Positions 1 through 10,546 of a DNA stretch of 64,000 nt are shown here, one piece after another. The stretch's first letter is position 1. Each line of letters starts with the position of its first letter. The notes beneath the pieces were generated by a model. The model did no database searches. It worked only from the letters and a program-made list of their open reading frames with translations, and was not told the origin of the DNA. Both the position numbers and the translations under genes were made by a program. Source of the stretch: Arthrobacter pityocampae (GTDB taxonomy: Bacteria > Actinomycetota > Actinomycetes > Actinomycetales > Micrococcaceae); NCBI RefSeq assembly GCF_002927275.1, contig NZ_PRKW01000002.1, positions 496,001 through 560,000 on the forward strand. The letters are read 5' to 3'.

Positions 1-321
1 GGAGACGACGACGGTCCCGGCCTCGGGGACCGCGTCCGCCCTGTGGCCCACGTGCACGTCGGCGCCGAGGGCGGCGAGGGCGCGCAGGCCCCGGGACTCC
101 GCGGCGTCGGACCCGGACACGCGCAGGCCGCGGCCGAGGAGCACGCGGGCGACGGCGGACATGCCCGCTCCGCCCAGGCCGATGAAGTGGACGGGTTCCG
201 CCAGGACGGCGTCCGCCGTCGGGCTGCTGTTCGGAGTGATGCCGGTGCCTTCCGTCGTGCCGTGTGCGGGCGTCGTCCTGTCCGGGATGGTGTCCGCGGT
301 CCTGTCCGGTGGGGTGCTCAT
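1..321 (-). CDS. murC: MurC, UDP-N-acetylmuramate--L-alanine ligase (N-terminal part, cut by window edge)
   Basis: Only the first 107 codons are in the window. They encode the start of the ATP-dependent cytoplasmic ligase that adds L-alanine to UDP-MurNAc, the first step of stem-peptide synthesis. After a Thr/Pro-rich lead of about 42 residues comes the Rossmann motif [15 protein letters not shown], typical of the MurC N-terminal domain, followed by SGSDAAES. I chose the ATG at 321 because it overlaps the murG stop in an ATGA arrangement (318-321), which implies translational coupling. It is the last gene of the dcw operon visible here; the rest of the gene, and any ftsQ and ftsZ beyond it, would lie outside the window. 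The disordered N-terminal lead is longer than in E. coli MurC, so a later start cannot be ruled out. Confidence 0.93.
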   Translation of the reverse strand, partial: MSTPPDRTADTIPDRTTPAHGTTEGTGITPNSSPTADAVLAEPVHFIGLGGAGMSAVARVLLGRGLRVSGSDAAESRGLRALAALGADVHVGHRADAVPEAGTVVVS

Positions 322-1439
322 CGGCGGGCCTCCGCGACGGTCAGGACGAGCTCCGCCATGCGCCGGTCCGCGTCCCGGACGCCCTGCGCGTAGGACGCCG
401 CCGCCATGGCGGTGAGCCGCGGGGCGTCGGTGACCAGCGGCAGGACGTTCCGTCGGATCCAGTCGGCGGTGAAATCGGCGTCGTCGACGACGATCCCGCC
501 GCCGCAGTCCACGAGCCCGGCCGCGTTGAGCCGCTGCTCGCCGTTGCCGTGGGGCAGCGGGACCAGCACGGCGGGCAGTCCCACGGCGCCGATCTCGCTC
601 ACGGTGGCGGCCCCTGCGCGGGCCACGAGGAGGTCGGCCGCCGCGTACACGCGCTCCATCCCGTCCACGTACTCGACCTGGTGGTACCCGTGTACTGCGA
701 GCGGTGCCCCGTCGTCGCCGGCCACCTGCTTGCCGCGGCCGGTGATGTGCAGGATCTGGATGCCGGCTGCGGTGAGTTCGGGTACCGCGGCGGCCACGGC
801 GCGGTTGAGGCTGGCCGCGCCGGAGGACCCGCCCGTGACGATCAGCGTGGGCCGCTCCGGGTCGAGTCCGAGGGAGGTGCGGGCGTCGACGCGTCCGCCG
901 GCGCGATCGAGGTCGGCGATGCTGCGGCGCATGGGCATGCCCACCAGGACGGCGTCGGCGAGCCCGGTGCCGTCGAACGCGACGGCGACGCGTGCGGCGA
1001 TCCGCGCGCCCACCCGGTTGGCGATCCCGGGCCGGGCGTTCGCCTCGTGGATCACGACGGGGATGCGGCGGGTCCACGCGGCGAGGTACACGGGCGTCGA
1101 GACGTACCCGCCGACCCCGACGACGACGTCGGCCCCGGCGTCCGCCACGATGGCCCGCGCCTGCCGGACGGCCCGGAGGAGGCGCGTGGGGAGCTTGAGG
1201 AGGTCCGTCGAGGGACGGCGCGGCATGGGCACCCGGTCGATGGTCCGCAGTTCGAGGCCGGCGGCGGGGACGAGGCGTGTCTCCATGCCCGCCTCGGTGC
1301 CGACCGCCGTGATGCGCGTGTCCGGACGTTCGTCGGTGATGGCGCCCGCGATGGCGAGGAGCGGGCTGATGTGGCCGGCCGTGCCGCCGCCGGCGAGGAC
1401 GACGGACATCGGGCGGTCGGGGGTCGAGGGGTGGGTCAT
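318..1439 (-). CDS. murG: MurG, lipid II-forming GlcNAc transferase
   Basis: Peripheral membrane glycosyltransferase that transfers GlcNAc from UDP-GlcNAc to lipid I on the cytoplasmic face, giving lipid II. The 373-residue product fits the family (350-400). Visible features are the N-terminal glycine-rich loop [18 protein letters not shown] (about residues 14-31), a second glycine-rich stretch [12 protein letters not shown] in the middle, and the C-terminal UDP-GlcNAc-binding region around [19 protein letters not shown] and the GNGEQ segment. The ATG at 1439 lies 25 nt after the ftsW stop; an internal ATG at residue 11, right before the first motif, is an alternative. The stop overlaps the murC start. 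Confidence 0.97.
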   Translation of the reverse strand: MTHPSTPDRPMSVVLAGGGTAGHISPLLAIAGAITDERPDTRITAVGTEAGMETRLVPAAGLELRTIDRVPMPRRPSTDLLKLPTRLLRAVRQARAIVADAGADVVVGVGGYVSTPVYLAAWTRRIPVVIHEANARPGIANRVGARIAARVAVAFDGTGLADAVLVGMPMRRSIADLDRAGGRVDARTSLGLDPERPTLIVTGGSSGAASLNRAVAAAVPELTAAGIQILHITGRGKQVAGDDGAPLAVHGYHQVEYVDGMERVYAAADLLVARAGAATVSEIGAVGLPAVLVPLPHGNGEQRLNAAGLVDCGGGIVVDDADFTADWIRRNVLPLVTDAPRLTAMAAASYAQGVRDADRRMAELVLTVAEARR

Positions 1440-1464
1440 GGGAGGACGGAACCTTTTCCGGAGG

Positions 1465-2826
1465 TCAGGGGGCGGAGCGGTCCGACGCCGCGACGGCGGA
1501 GTGCGGGGTCTTCCGCGCGAAGGAGAGCAGGACGCCGACGGCGGCGAGTGTGAAGGTCAGCGCGGACCCGCCGTAGGAGATGAAGGGCAGCGGCACGCCG
1601 ATGACGGGCAGCAGGCCCGTCACCATGCCGACGTTGACGAACGCCTGACCGATGAGCCAGACGAGGATGGAGCCCATGAGGATCCGCACGAACGGGTCGG
1701 TGTAGCGCATCGCCACGCGGATGGTCGCCACGGCGAGGATGCCGAACAGGAGGACGACGACGAGAGTGCCGATCAGGCCGAACTCCTCGCCGATGATGGC
1801 GAAGATGAAGTCGTTGTGGGCCTCGGGGATCCAGTTCCACTTCTGCCGGCTCTGGCCGATCCCCACCCCGAACCAGCCGCCGGAGGCCATGGCGAACAGC
1901 CCGTTGTCGGACTGCATGCACAGGTCCGTGCCGTCATCGCAGTTGAGCCGGAGCCAGGCTGAGATGCGCCCGCCGCGGTTCGAGCTCGTGGCGACCATCA
2001 GGAGCGACCCGACGGCGGCCACGGCCCCCACGAGGGTGAACATCTTGAGCGGCGCGCCGGCGAAGAAGAGGGCCGCGGCGGCGATCATCATGAGGACGAG
2101 CCCGGTGCCGAGGTCCCCGCCGATCAGGACGAGGCCGATGGGCAGGCCGCCCAGCGGCAGCGCGGGGATCAGGGCGTGCTTCCAGTCGCGGATCAGGGCT
2201 TTCTTGCGCTCGAGGACGGCTGCGAACCAGAGGGCCAGTGCGAGCTTCGCCGGTTCGGAGGGCTGGAGCGTCTGCGAGCCGATCCGGATCCAGTTCCTGT
2301 TGCCGTTGATCTCGACGCCGATCACCAGCACGAGGACGAGCAGCACGACCGCGATTCCGAGGCTGGGCCAGGCGAGAGCCTTGTAGGCGCGGGGGCCGAG
2401 CCTGGACAGCACCACCATCAGGACCAGACCGGCACAGGCCCACACGGCCTGCTTGACGGCGAGGTCGAACTCGTCCTTGCCCTCCGAGATCGCCTCGACG
2501 GAGGAGGCCGAGAGCACCATCATGAGCCCGATCGCGGTGAGCGCGAGGGCGGCACCGAGGATCAGGTAGTAGCTGGAGCCGGACGGCGAGTGGTCCGAGC
2601 CCTCGAGGAGCTGCCAGCCGCGCCGCGCCCGGGCGCGCAGGCCCCGGGCGGGTTTCCGCGCGGGTGCGCCGGCGGTCGCCGTGGCTCCACCGCGGACCGT
2701 CCGCCCCGTCCCTGCCGGACGGGCGGACGGAGGTGTTCCGCCGGAGGGGATGATCCGGCCCGCCCCCGGGGCCCGGGTGGACCGGACGGAGGGCTTGCGT
2801 CCTCCAGGACGGGTTGGCGTGGTCAT
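1465..2826 (-). CDS. ftsW: FtsW, SEDS-family septal peptidoglycan polymerase
   Basis: Polytopic SEDS glycosyltransferase that polymerises lipid II at the septum together with its cognate class B PBP (FtsI, encoded upstream). The 453-residue product begins with about 75 residues of basic, Pro/Arg-rich cytoplasmic tail, then roughly ten transmembrane helices. SEDS signatures are NWIRIG and [14 protein letters not shown], the extracytoplasmic loop with [17 protein letters not shown] (holding the conserved acidic residue), and [14 protein letters not shown] near the C terminus. The start is the ATG at 2826, which shares one base with the murD stop (TAATG); the open frame continues upstream but only as a shadow of murD. 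FtsW is preferred over RodA because of its place between murD and murG. Confidence 0.96.
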   Translation of the reverse strand: MTTPTRPGGRKPSVRSTRAPGAGRIIPSGGTPPSARPAGTGRTVRGGATATAGAPARKPARGLRARARRGWQLLEGSDHSPSGSSYYLILGAALALTAIGLMMVLSASSVEAISEGKDEFDLAVKQAVWACAGLVLMVVLSRLGPRAYKALAWPSLGIAVVLLVLVLVIGVEINGNRNWIRIGSQTLQPSEPAKLALALWFAAVLERKKALIRDWKHALIPALPLGGLPIGLVLIGGDLGTGLVLMMIAAAALFFAGAPLKMFTLVGAVAAVGSLLMVATSSNRGGRISAWLRLNCDDGTDLCMQSDNGLFAMASGGWFGVGIGQSRQKWNWIPEAHNDFIFAIIGEEFGLIGTLVVVLLFGILAVATIRVAMRYTDPFVRILMGSILVWLIGQAFVNVGMVTGLLPVIGVPLPFISYGGSALTFTLAAVGVLLSFARKTPHSAVAASDRSAP

Positions 2827-4406
2827 TACGACTCCTTCGCGGTGATGCCCTCTCCGCCGCGGGCCTGGACGGCGGCCATGAAGGCCGCCCCCCGGTGCGC
2901 GTAGGAGGTGAACTGGTCCATCGACGCGGCGGCGGGCGCCATGAGTACCGTGTCGCCGTCCTGGGCGAGTCGCGCTGCTTCCGCGACGACCCACTGCATC
3001 AGGGCGTCCCCTGCGACCGGGTCGGGTGACCCGCCGGTGTCGCGCCCCGGTCCAGTGTGGTGGCTCGGCGGGAGGAAGACCGGGACATCGGGGGCGTGTC
3101 GGGCCAGCGCCCCCTGGAGGGGCGCGGGGTCCTCGCCGAGCAGGACGACGGCGCGGAGCCGGCCGGCGTGGTCCCGCACGAGGTCCTCGTAGGAGACGCC
3201 CTTGGACAGGCCGCCGGCGATCCAGACGACGGAGGAGAAGGAGGCGAGCGACGCGGAGGCGGCGTGCGGGTTCGTGGCCTTCGAGTCGTTGATCCAGAGG
3301 ACGCCGCCCTCGTTCGCGACGACCTGGATGCGGTGGTCGCCCGGCTGGTAGGCGCGGATGCCGTCGCGCACCGCTGCGGCGGGGACGCCGGCGGCGCGGA
3401 CGAGTCCGGCGGCGGCCAGTGCGTTGGCGACGAGGTGGCGGGGCACCACCTCCCCGAGCTCGCCGATGGAGGCGAGTTCGGCGGCGGAGTCCTTGCGCTG
3501 CTCGATGAAGGCGCGATCCACGAGGAGGTCCTCGACGACGCCCATCATGCTGATCGAGGGCATGCCGGTGGTGAAGCCCACGGCGCGGCAGCCCTCCTGG
3601 ACCTCGGCGTTCTCGACCATGGTCTCGGTCTCGCGCTGTTCCACGTTGTAGATGCAGGCGATCCTCGTCCGCTCGTAGACGGACGCCTTGGCCGCCAGAT
3701 ACGCCTCGTAGCTGCCGTGCCAGTCCACGTGGTCCTCGGCGATGTTCAGGCACACGCTGGCCAGCGGCTCGATCGAGTGCGCCCAGTGGAGCTGGAAGCT
3801 GGAGAGTTCGACGGCGAGGACGTCGTAGCCCTGCGGGTCGCGGATGACGTCGAGGATCGGCGTGCCGACGTTGCCGGCGGCGACCGCGCGCCTGCCGGCC
3901 GCGATCAGCATGGACTCGGTGAGGCCCACCGTGGTCGTCTTGCCGTTCGTGCCGGTGATGGTCAGCCAGTCCGCGGTGGGGCGGCCCTCGCGGATCCGGA
4001 CGCGCCACGCCAGCTCGACGTCGCCCCAGATGGGGATCCCGGCGGCGGCAGCCTCGGCGAGCAGCGGCTGGGTGGGCGGCCAGCCGGGCGAGGTGACGAC
4101 GAGGTCGGGCTGCGCGCCGTCGACCAGGGGCAGGGAGGACGCGTGGCCTGCGCCGAGCAGGACCTCGCGGGCACCGACGATCCGCAGGGTGTCGGCCTTC
4201 GCCGCGTTCCCTGGGGTCTCGCCGGCGTCGACGACGACGACGACGGCGCCGAGTTCGATGAGGGTGTCCGCCGCGGAGAAGCCGGAGGCCCCGAGGCCGG
4301 CGACGACGACCCTGAGCCCGGCCCAGTCGGCGTCCCACGACGTGAGGCCCGCGAGACGCGGGGTCTCCCAGGTGTTGGGGGAGGTACCGCCGTCCGATCC
4401 GCTCAT
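2826..4406 (-). CDS. murD: MurD, UDP-MurNAc-L-Ala--D-Glu ligase
   Basis: Cytoplasmic ATP-dependent ligase adding D-glutamate to UDP-MurNAc-L-Ala. The protein has 526 residues, slightly longer than most MurD (440-500), the extra length being an N-terminal lead and several loops. It shows the N-terminal nucleotide-sugar domain [17 protein letters not shown], the ATP-binding loop [14 protein letters not shown], the Mur-family SSFQL and [12 protein letters not shown] stretches, and the C-terminal domain with [15 protein letters not shown] and WIAGGLSKG. The ATG at 4406 overlaps the mraY stop as ATGA (4403-4406). The far longer upstream open frame overlaps mraY and has no Mur similarity there. Confidence 0.96.
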   Translation of the reverse strand: MSGSDGGTSPNTWETPRLAGLTSWDADWAGLRVVVAGLGASGFSAADTLIELGAVVVVVDAGETPGNAAKADTLRIVGAREVLLGAGHASSLPLVDGAQPDLVVTSPGWPPTQPLLAEAAAAGIPIWGDVELAWRVRIREGRPTADWLTITGTNGKTTTVGLTESMLIAAGRRAVAAGNVGTPILDVIRDPQGYDVLAVELSSFQLHWAHSIEPLASVCLNIAEDHVDWHGSYEAYLAAKASVYERTRIACIYNVEQRETETMVENAEVQEGCRAVGFTTGMPSISMMGVVEDLLVDRAFIEQRKDSAAELASIGELGEVVPRHLVANALAAAGLVRAAGVPAAAVRDGIRAYQPGDHRIQVVANEGGVLWINDSKATNPHAASASLASFSSVVWIAGGLSKGVSYEDLVRDHAGRLRAVVLLGEDPAPLQGALARHAPDVPVFLPPSHHTGPGRDTGGSPDPVAGDALMQWVVAEAARLAQDGDTVLMAPAAASMDQFTSYAHRGAAFMAAVQARGGEGITAKES

Positions 4407-5503
4407 CCGACGACCCACTCCGCGTAGAAGATGCCGAGCCCTGCGGCCACGAAGAGGCCCGCCAGGATCCAGAACCGGACCACCACGGTGACCTCCTGCC
4501 AGCCCTTGAGCTCGAAGTGGTGCTGGAGCGGCGCCATCTTGAAGACGCGCTTGCCGCCCGAGAGCTTGAAGTAGCCGACCTGGATGATGACGGACAGCGT
4601 GATCATGACGAACAGTCCGGCGAGGATGACCAGGAGCAGCTCGGTGCGGGAGAGGATCGCGAAGCCGGCGATCGCCCCGCCGATGGCGAGGGACCCGGTG
4701 TCCCCCATGAAGATCCTCGCGGGGGAGGTGTTCCACCACAGGAAGCCGACGAGCGCGCCGCACATGGCACCGGCAATGAGGGCGAGGTCCAGGGGGTCAC
4801 GGACCTCGTAGCAGACGCTCCCGGCGCCCGGCGAGCCGCAGCTCTGGTTGCTCTGCCAGATGCCGATCAGCATGTAGGCACCGAAGACGAGGATCGCCGC
4901 CCCCGCGGCGAGCCCGTCCAGGCCGTCCGCGAGGTTCACACCGTTGCTGGCTCCGGTGATGATGAGGAGGGACCAGATGACGAAGAGGATCGCGCCGATG
5001 ACCGGCCCCGCGAACGCGAGGTCGATGGGGGTGTCGCGGATGAACGAGATCGCGGTGGAGGCCGGGGTGCGGCCCTCCTCGTTGGGGAACATCAGGGCCA
5101 GGATCCCGAAGGCGACGCCGACGCCGGTCTGGCCGGCGATCTTCGCCGGGGCGGACAGACCGAGGCTGCGCTGCTTGGAGATCTTGATGTAGTCGTCGGC
5201 GAACCCGACGAGGCCCATGCCGCCGGCGAGGAAGAGCAGCAGCAGCCCGGACGCGCTGGGGCCGGAGACGGGAGCCCCGACGGCCATCATCAGCAGGTGC
5301 GTGAGGAAATAGGCCAGGAGCACGGATCCGACGATGACGGCGCCGCCCATGGTCGGGGTGCCGCGCTTGGTGTGGTGCGCGGTCGGCCCGTCGTCGCGGA
5401 TGAACTGCCCGTAGCTCTTCCGCACGAGGAGCCTGATGAACAGGGGCGTTCCGACGAAGGCGAAGATCAGGGCGGCGGCCGAGCCGATGAGGATTGCTAT
5501 CAC
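4403..5503 (-). CDS. mraY: MraY, phospho-MurNAc-pentapeptide translocase
   Basis: Integral membrane enzyme that transfers phospho-MurNAc-pentapeptide from UDP to undecaprenyl phosphate, forming lipid I. The 366-residue length and about ten hydrophobic segments are typical. Conserved parts are [14 protein letters not shown] after the first helix, the acidic pair in [33 protein letters not shown] with catalytic-site aspartates, and [16 protein letters not shown]. The real start is a GTG at 5503, read from cac at 5501-5503; it overlaps the murF stop as GTGA (5500-5503). A loop containing two cysteines ([15 protein letters not shown]) is an insertion on one side of the membrane compared with enterobacterial MraY and might form a disulfide if it faces outward. 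Confidence 0.97.
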   Translation of the reverse strand: MIAILIGSAAALIFAFVGTPLFIRLLVRKSYGQFIRDDGPTAHHTKRGTPTMGGAVIVGSVLLAYFLTHLLMMAVGAPVSGPSASGLLLLFLAGGMGLVGFADDYIKISKQRSLGLSAPAKIAGQTGVGVAFGILALMFPNEEGRTPASTAISFIRDTPIDLAFAGPVIGAILFVIWSLLIITGASNGVNLADGLDGLAAGAAILVFGAYMLIGIWQSNQSCGSPGAGSVCYEVRDPLDLALIAGAMCGALVGFLWWNTSPARIFMGDTGSLAIGGAIAGFAILSRTELLLVILAGLFVMITLSVIIQVGYFKLSGGKRVFKMAPLQHHFELKGWQEVTVVVRFWILAGLFVAAGLGIFYAEWVVG

Positions 5504-7041
5504 GGCTGGGTGGCCTTTCCGGAAGCGTCAGATCCACTGGCGGCTTCGACGAGTGCTGCGGGTCGGTTCGGGGCGTGGTCCGGGCCGGGGTCCTGGCTGG
5601 GCTGCGGGTCGGGACCCTCGGCGATCCGGTCGCCGAGGAATCGGAGGCCCGCACCGTTCGAGGACTTGAACAGGACGATGTCGCCCGGTTCGAGTTCCGC
5701 GGCGAGCAACTGCTCGGCTGCCGCGGCGTCGTCGACGTGCACGGCTTCGCTGCCCCAGGAGCCCTCGAGGACGGCGCCGTTGAAGAGCGCACGGGTGTTG
5801 GGTCCCACGCAGACGAGCTTCGAGATGTTCAGCCGGACGACCACGCGCCCGAGGAGGTCGTGTTCCTCGATGGTGCTCTCGCCCAGTTCCAGCATCTCCC
5901 CCAGGACCGCCCAGGTCCGCCGGCGTCCGCGGCCGAGTTCGGCGAGTGTCCTCAGGGCCGCACGCATGGACTCGGGGTTCGCGTTGTAGGCGTCATTGAT
6001 GACGGTCACGCCGTCGGCGCGGTCGGTGCGCTCCATGCGCCAGCGGCTCGCGGCGGCCAGCGTGCGGAGGCCCTCGGCGATCCGCTCGGGGGCGCAGCCG
6101 AGCTCGTAGGCGACGTTCGCGGCGGCCAGCAGGTTCGTGGTGTGGTGCAGTCCGAGGAGCGGGGACACGACCTCGTGCTCGCCGCCGTCCGGGAAGGTGA
6201 GGGTGAACGAGGGATTGCCCTCGGGCGTCGTCGTGCTGTTCCTCGCCCGGACCACGGCGCCGTCCGCCGCGAAGTCGTCGGAGGAGGTGAAGAACGCGGT
6301 GCGCGCGGCGGTCCGGGACCGCATCGCGAGGACGCGCTCGTCGTCGGCGTTGAGAACGGCCGTGCCCGTCGCGGCGAGGGCCTCGACGAGCTCTCCCTTC
6401 GCCCGGGCGATGTTCTCGACGCCGCCGAACTCGCCGGCGTGGGCCGAGCCGACACCGAGGACGACGCCGACGTCCGGTTGGACGAGCGAGGCGAGGTAGG
6501 CGATGTGCCCGGGCTTCGTGGCCCCCATCTCGATGACGAGGTACCGCGTCTCCCAGGTCGCCTGGAAGACCGTCAACGGCACGCCGACCTCGCCGTTGTA
6601 GGACCCCCGGGGTGCGACGGTGGGGCCCAGGCCGGCGAGGAGGCCCGCCAGGAGATCCTTGGTGGTGGTCTTCCCGGCGGAACCGGTGATGCCGATGACG
6701 GTGACGTCACCGGCGGCCCGGAGCCGGCGGACGGTCTCCGCGGCGAGCTCGCCCATCGCGAGGACCGCATCGGGGACGACGACGGAGGGGTACGGGGCGC
6801 CGTCCGGTCCGGCGACCTCCCGCTCGGCCAGCGCGAGGACAGCGCCGCCGCCGAAGGCCGATCCGAGGTGGAGGTGGCCGTCGGACTGCTCGCCGGGCTT
6901 CGCGACGAACAGCGACCCCGGGACGCACTCGCGTGAATCGGTGGCTGCGGAGGTGACGATGATGGCGGGACCGGCGGGATCGGCCCCGACCAGTCGTCCG
7001 CCCGTGAGTGCCGCGATCTCGGCTGCGCTGAATTCAATCAT
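5500..7041 (-). CDS. murF: MurF, UDP-MurNAc-tripeptide--D-Ala-D-Ala ligase
   Basis: Cytoplasmic ligase that attaches D-Ala-D-Ala to complete the UDP-MurNAc-pentapeptide. The product has 513 residues. It carries an N-terminal substrate-binding domain with [18 protein letters not shown], the P-loop [19 protein letters not shown], the Mur-ligase middle with [15 protein letters not shown] and [10 protein letters not shown], and the C-terminal [17 protein letters not shown] and [11 protein letters not shown] motifs. The C terminus ends in a Pro/Asp/Ser-rich tail of about 35 residues that looks disordered. The start ATG at 7041 follows the murE stop by only 6 nt, and its own stop overlaps the mraY GTG. 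Confidence 0.97.
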   Translation of the reverse strand: MIEFSAAEIAALTGGRLVGADPAGPAIIVTSAATDSRECVPGSLFVAKPGEQSDGHLHLGSAFGGGAVLALAEREVAGPDGAPYPSVVVPDAVLAMGELAAETVRRLRAAGDVTVIGITGSAGKTTTKDLLAGLLAGLGPTVAPRGSYNGEVGVPLTVFQATWETRYLVIEMGATKPGHIAYLASLVQPDVGVVLGVGSAHAGEFGGVENIARAKGELVEALAATGTAVLNADDERVLAMRSRTAARTAFFTSSDDFAADGAVVRARNSTTTPEGNPSFTLTFPDGGEHEVVSPLLGLHHTTNLLAAANVAYELGCAPERIAEGLRTLAAASRWRMERTDRADGVTVINDAYNANPESMRAALRTLAELGRGRRRTWAVLGEMLELGESTIEEHDLLGRVVVRLNISKLVCVGPNTRALFNGAVLEGSWGSEAVHVDDAAAAEQLLAAELEPGDIVLFKSSNGAGLRFLGDRIAEGPDPQPSQDPGPDHAPNRPAALVEAASGSDASGKATQP

Positions 7042-7047
7042 GACGGT

Positions 7048-8688
7048 TCAGGACTCTATCCCGGGGCGGGAAAGGACAGAGAATCCATGCCTTGTCAACG
7101 CGGACCGCAGTTCCTCCCGATCGTCGAGCGACAGGTTGACGCCCTTGACCTCCTGCCACACCTCGTGGCCGCGGCCGGCGACGAGAACGGTGTCGGACGG
7201 GCGGGCCAGGGCTACGGCGCGCTCGATCGCCTCCGCCCGCGGGAACACCTCGAGCACCTCGCAGGCGAGGCCCTCCTCGCGGATCGCCGCGTCGGCGCCG
7301 GCCCGGACGGCCCGGCGGATGACCGCCTCGTCCTCGTCGTGCGGGTCGTCGTCGGTGACGATGAGGATGTCGGACAGGCGGGCTCCGACGGCCCCCATGA
7401 CGGGCCGCTTGGACTCGTCGCGCTGCCCGGTGGCGCCGAACACGGCGATGACCCGGCCGCCGGGCCGCCGGACCGAGGCGAGGGTCCGTCGGAGCGCGTC
7501 CGGGTTGTGCGCGAAGTCGACGATCGCGGCGGGTTCCTCGCCGATCAGCTGCATGCGCCCCGGCACCTCCGTGGTGAACGGGTCGTGGTCGTCGAGGGCG
7601 TGCTGGAGCTCCCCGACGGCCACGCCGGACGCGAGGACCATCACCGTGGCGAGGGCGGCATTGGAGACGTTGAAGGTCCCGGGCAGGCCGGTGCGGACCT
7701 GCAGCCGCTCCCCCGCGCGACCCTCCAGGGTGAACGCGTGTCCCAGTCCGCTGGGCCGGACGGCGGTCACCGTCCAGTCGGCCGCAGGCTGGGCGCCGGC
7801 GTCGGGCTCGGTCCGCAGCGAGAGGACGGGCACGTCCGCGGTTGCGGCGAGGCGGCGCCCCCAGTCGTCGTCGACCAGGACGACGGCCCGCCGGCAGCGG
7901 TCCGCCGTGAAGAGCGTCGCCTTCACGGCGAAGTAGTCCTCCATGGTGCCGTGCAGGTCGAGGTGGTCCTGGGTGAGGTTGGTGAACCCGGCGACGTCGA
8001 ACCGGACGCCGTCGACCCGCCCGTACTCGAGGGCGTGGGAGGAGACCTCCATGGACGCGGCGTCGAGGCCGCGTTCCCGCATGAGGGCGAGCAGCGAGTG
8101 GACCTGCGGGGATTCGGGGGTGGTGAGCGCGCTCGGGATGGCGTCCGCGCCGGCGCGGATCTCGATCGTCCCGATGAGCCCCGTGGTCCGGTCCAGCGCG
8201 GCCAGGAGCGCGGTGAGGAAGTAGGTGGACGTCGTCTTGCCGTTGGTCCCGGTGATCCCGAAGAGCGTCGGGGCGGCGCCGGGGCCCTCCGGCTGGCTGT
8301 CGAAGATGACGCCCGCGAGCGGTCCGGCGGCGCGGCGGGGGTCGGGGACGACGACGACGGGAGGCATGGCGGCGTCGGCCGCCGCGGCGGCACGCGCGAC
8401 GATCGCGGCGCCGGCCTCGTCCGTGAGGATGGCCACGGCGCCCGCGCGCACCGCCTGTCCGGCGAAGTCCGCGCCGTGGCGGGTGGCTCCGGGGACGGCC
8501 GCGTAGACGTCGCCCGGGAGCACCGAGCGCGAGTCCAGCGTGAGGCCGGTGACCACGGGCAGGTACGGCGTTCCGGCGGAGCCGGCCAGCGGCCCGATGG
8601 CGGCCAGGGCCGCGGACAGGGCGACGGGGTGTGGCTTCCGCGGTCGCATCGGGGAGGCGTCGCCTCCCCGCGAGGTGTTCGATTGCAC
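7048..8688 (-). CDS. murE: MurE, UDP-MurNAc-dipeptide ligase, probably L-lysine-adding
   Basis: Cytoplasmic ligase adding the third amino acid of the stem peptide. The 546-residue product shows LTLDSRSVLPGDVYAAVPG, the P-loop [32 protein letters not shown] and FTNLTQDHLDLHGTMEDYF, and a C-terminal domain with VDFAHNPDALRRTL and VAGRGHEVWQ. The residues that select the amino acid read DDDPHDED. The diaminopimelate-type DNPR motif with its arginine is absent, which fits lysine-type peptidoglycan as in Arthrobacter. The start is GTG at 8688, 18 nt after ftsI; an ATG at codon 14 is possible. I am sure of the family; lysine specificity is an inference from the motif. Confidence 0.95.
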   Translation of the reverse strand: MQSNTSRGGDASPMRPRKPHPVALSAALAAIGPLAGSAGTPYLPVVTGLTLDSRSVLPGDVYAAVPGATRHGADFAGQAVRAGAVAILTDEAGAAIVARAAAAADAAMPPVVVVPDPRRAAGPLAGVIFDSQPEGPGAAPTLFGITGTNGKTTSTYFLTALLAALDRTTGLIGTIEIRAGADAIPSALTTPESPQVHSLLALMRERGLDAASMEVSSHALEYGRVDGVRFDVAGFTNLTQDHLDLHGTMEDYFAVKATLFTADRCRRAVVLVDDDWGRRLAATADVPVLSLRTEPDAGAQPAADWTVTAVRPSGLGHAFTLEGRAGERLQVRTGLPGTFNVSNAALATVMVLASGVAVGELQHALDDHDPFTTEVPGRMQLIGEEPAAIVDFAHNPDALRRTLASVRRPGGRVIAVFGATGQRDESKRPVMGAVGARLSDILIVTDDDPHDEDEAVIRRAVRAGADAAIREEGLACEVLEVFPRAEAIERAVALARPSDTVLVAGRGHEVWQEVKGVNLSLDDREELRSALTRHGFSVLSRPGIES

Positions 8689-8706
8689 GGTGCTCCGGCC
8701 TCCGGG

Positions 8707-10494
8707 TCAGTACTTGACCGGGTAGATGTCCGGCTTCATCGTGGACGCCGGCACGTTGTTGGAATTGAGGACCTGCTGCATCACCTTCTGGAACGAGAGT
8801 CCCGGGATGAGGTAGTAGAGGTCGCCCTGCGGCCGCTGGAGCGTGACGACGACCACGTATTCGGGGTCTTCGATCGGCGCGATCCCGGCATAGGACAGGG
8901 TGTATCCATCGTAGCCGCCCGAGGAACCGGGGGCCTCGGCGGTACCGGTCTTCGACCCCACGCGGTACTGCTCGAGCTCCCCGGACTTGCCGGAGCCCTC
9001 CTCCGTCACCGTCTCGAGCATCTTCCGCACCTTCGCGGCCGTCTCCGGGGACACCACCTTCGTGCCCTCCGCCGCGGGGACCTCGTGCTCGGTGCCGTCC
9101 GGGTCGATGTACGCGTCGATCAACCGCGGCGGCAGGCGCACGCCGTCGTTGGCGATCGTCTGGTACACCATGGCGGTGTGCAGCGCCGTCTGGGTGAGGC
9201 CCTGGCCGAACAGCACGGTGTACTGCTGACGGTCGTCCCACTTGTCGGGGGTGGTCAGCAGGCCCTGGTTCTCCTCGTTGAGGCCGGTCCCGAGCGGCTC
9301 ACCGATGCCGAACTTCTTCAGCCAGTCGTACCGCTCCTGCCGGGTCAGTTTCTGGCCCACCTGCACGGTCCCGGTGTTCATCGACTTCGCGAGGATGCCC
9401 GCCGCGGTGCGCTTCTCGGTCTCGTGCTCGAAGGCGTCCTTGAACGTCTGGCCGTCGACCGTGTAGCGGTTCTCGAGGGTGAACCGCGAGGTCGGCTCGA
9501 TGAGTCCCTGCTCGATCGCGCCGGCCATCGTGATGACCTTGGTCGTGGAGCCCGGTTCGAAGGACGCGCTGACGGAGTTGGGGCGGCGCTCATCCGCCGG
9601 CGTCGCCGTCGGGTCGTTGGGGTCGGGCGTCGTCGACTCGGCCATGGCACGGATGGCACCGGTGTCCGTCTCGACGACGACGATGTTGCCCCAGTCCGCC
9701 TTGTAGTCCTTCACCTGGGAGGCAATGGTCTGCTGCGCGAACCACTGGAGGTCCTGGTCGATCGTGAGCCGGACGTCCCTGCCGTCGACCGCCGGGACGT
9801 CCTCGTTGGTGGCGTACGGGATGCGGATGCCGTCCCCGCCGATCTCGAAGGTCCGCTGACCTGCTGTGCCCGTCAGCTGGTCATTGAGTGAGTACTCGAG
9901 ACCCTCCTGCGGGTCGCCGTTCTCGGACACGAAACCGATGATCGACCCGCCGACGGCGCCCGCGGGATAGGTGCGCACACTGGTCTGGTCCGCGTAGACG
10001 CCGGGGATCTTCACGGCGAGGGCCCGGTTCTTGACCTCGGGGGTCACCGATTTGAGGATGTAGTTGAAGTTCTTGTCGCCGAGGACGGCACCCCGCAGCG
10101 TCTCCCCGTCGACGCCGATGACGGCGGAGAGCTCCGAGAGCCCCTGGTCCATGGGGATGACCTCCCACTCGTCCAGCTCCTCGTTGAAGCGACGGAACTC
10201 CTCGACGGCGCTCAGCCGCTGGTCGACCACGAGGTCGTAGCGCTCGACGCTCCGCGCGAAGTACTTGCCGTTCATGTCGACGATGGAACCCCGGACGGGC
10301 TGCACGGCGGTGGTCGTGAGGCGCTTGGACAGGCCGGCCTGGGCCATCCCGTTGAGATCGAGGGCCTGCAGCTGGAAGAGGCGCACGCCGAGGACCATCA
10401 GGAGGACGAGGACGAACGCGAGGCCCACGCGCAGCCGCCGGGAGCCCAGGGCCAGACGCAGGGTGTCGGGGCTGCCGGGGCGTGCAGGGGTCAC
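8707..10494 (-). CDS. ftsI: FtsI / PBP3, septal class B penicillin-binding protein
   Basis: Membrane-anchored DD-transpeptidase that cross-links septal peptidoglycan and partners FtsW. With the GTG start at 10494 the protein has 595 residues: a short basic tail, one membrane segment (about residues 22-42, GLAFVLVLLMVLGVRLFQL), the dimerisation domain beginning with RGSIVDMNG, and the transpeptidase domain. Active-site motifs are STTK (Ser316, in EPGSTTKV), SMN (371-373) and KTG (515-517, in GSKTGTAEAP). I prefer this GTG because AAGGA lies six bases upstream and it clears the ftsL stop; a TTG at 10563 would add 23 residues and overlap ftsL by 17 nt. SMN replaces the commoner SSN or SxN variants but is conservative. 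Confidence 0.95.
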   Translation of the reverse strand: MTPARPGSPDTLRLALGSRRLRVGLAFVLVLLMVLGVRLFQLQALDLNGMAQAGLSKRLTTTAVQPVRGSIVDMNGKYFARSVERYDLVVDQRLSAVEEFRRFNEELDEWEVIPMDQGLSELSAVIGVDGETLRGAVLGDKNFNYILKSVTPEVKNRALAVKIPGVYADQTSVRTYPAGAVGGSIIGFVSENGDPQEGLEYSLNDQLTGTAGQRTFEIGGDGIRIPYATNEDVPAVDGRDVRLTIDQDLQWFAQQTIASQVKDYKADWGNIVVVETDTGAIRAMAESTTPDPNDPTATPADERRPNSVSASFEPGSTTKVITMAGAIEQGLIEPTSRFTLENRYTVDGQTFKDAFEHETEKRTAAGILAKSMNTGTVQVGQKLTRQERYDWLKKFGIGEPLGTGLNEENQGLLTTPDKWDDRQQYTVLFGQGLTQTALHTAMVYQTIANDGVRLPPRLIDAYIDPDGTEHEVPAAEGTKVVSPETAAKVRKMLETVTEEGSGKSGELEQYRVGSKTGTAEAPGSSGGYDGYTLSYAGIAPIEDPEYVVVVTLQRPQGDLYYLIPGLSFQKVMQQVLNSNNVPASTMKPDIYPVKY

Positions 10495-10546
10495 GGGGAA
10501 TCCTTGTCGATCAGTGCGTCTGGGGCGGGGTGCTGGAGCCGTTCCG

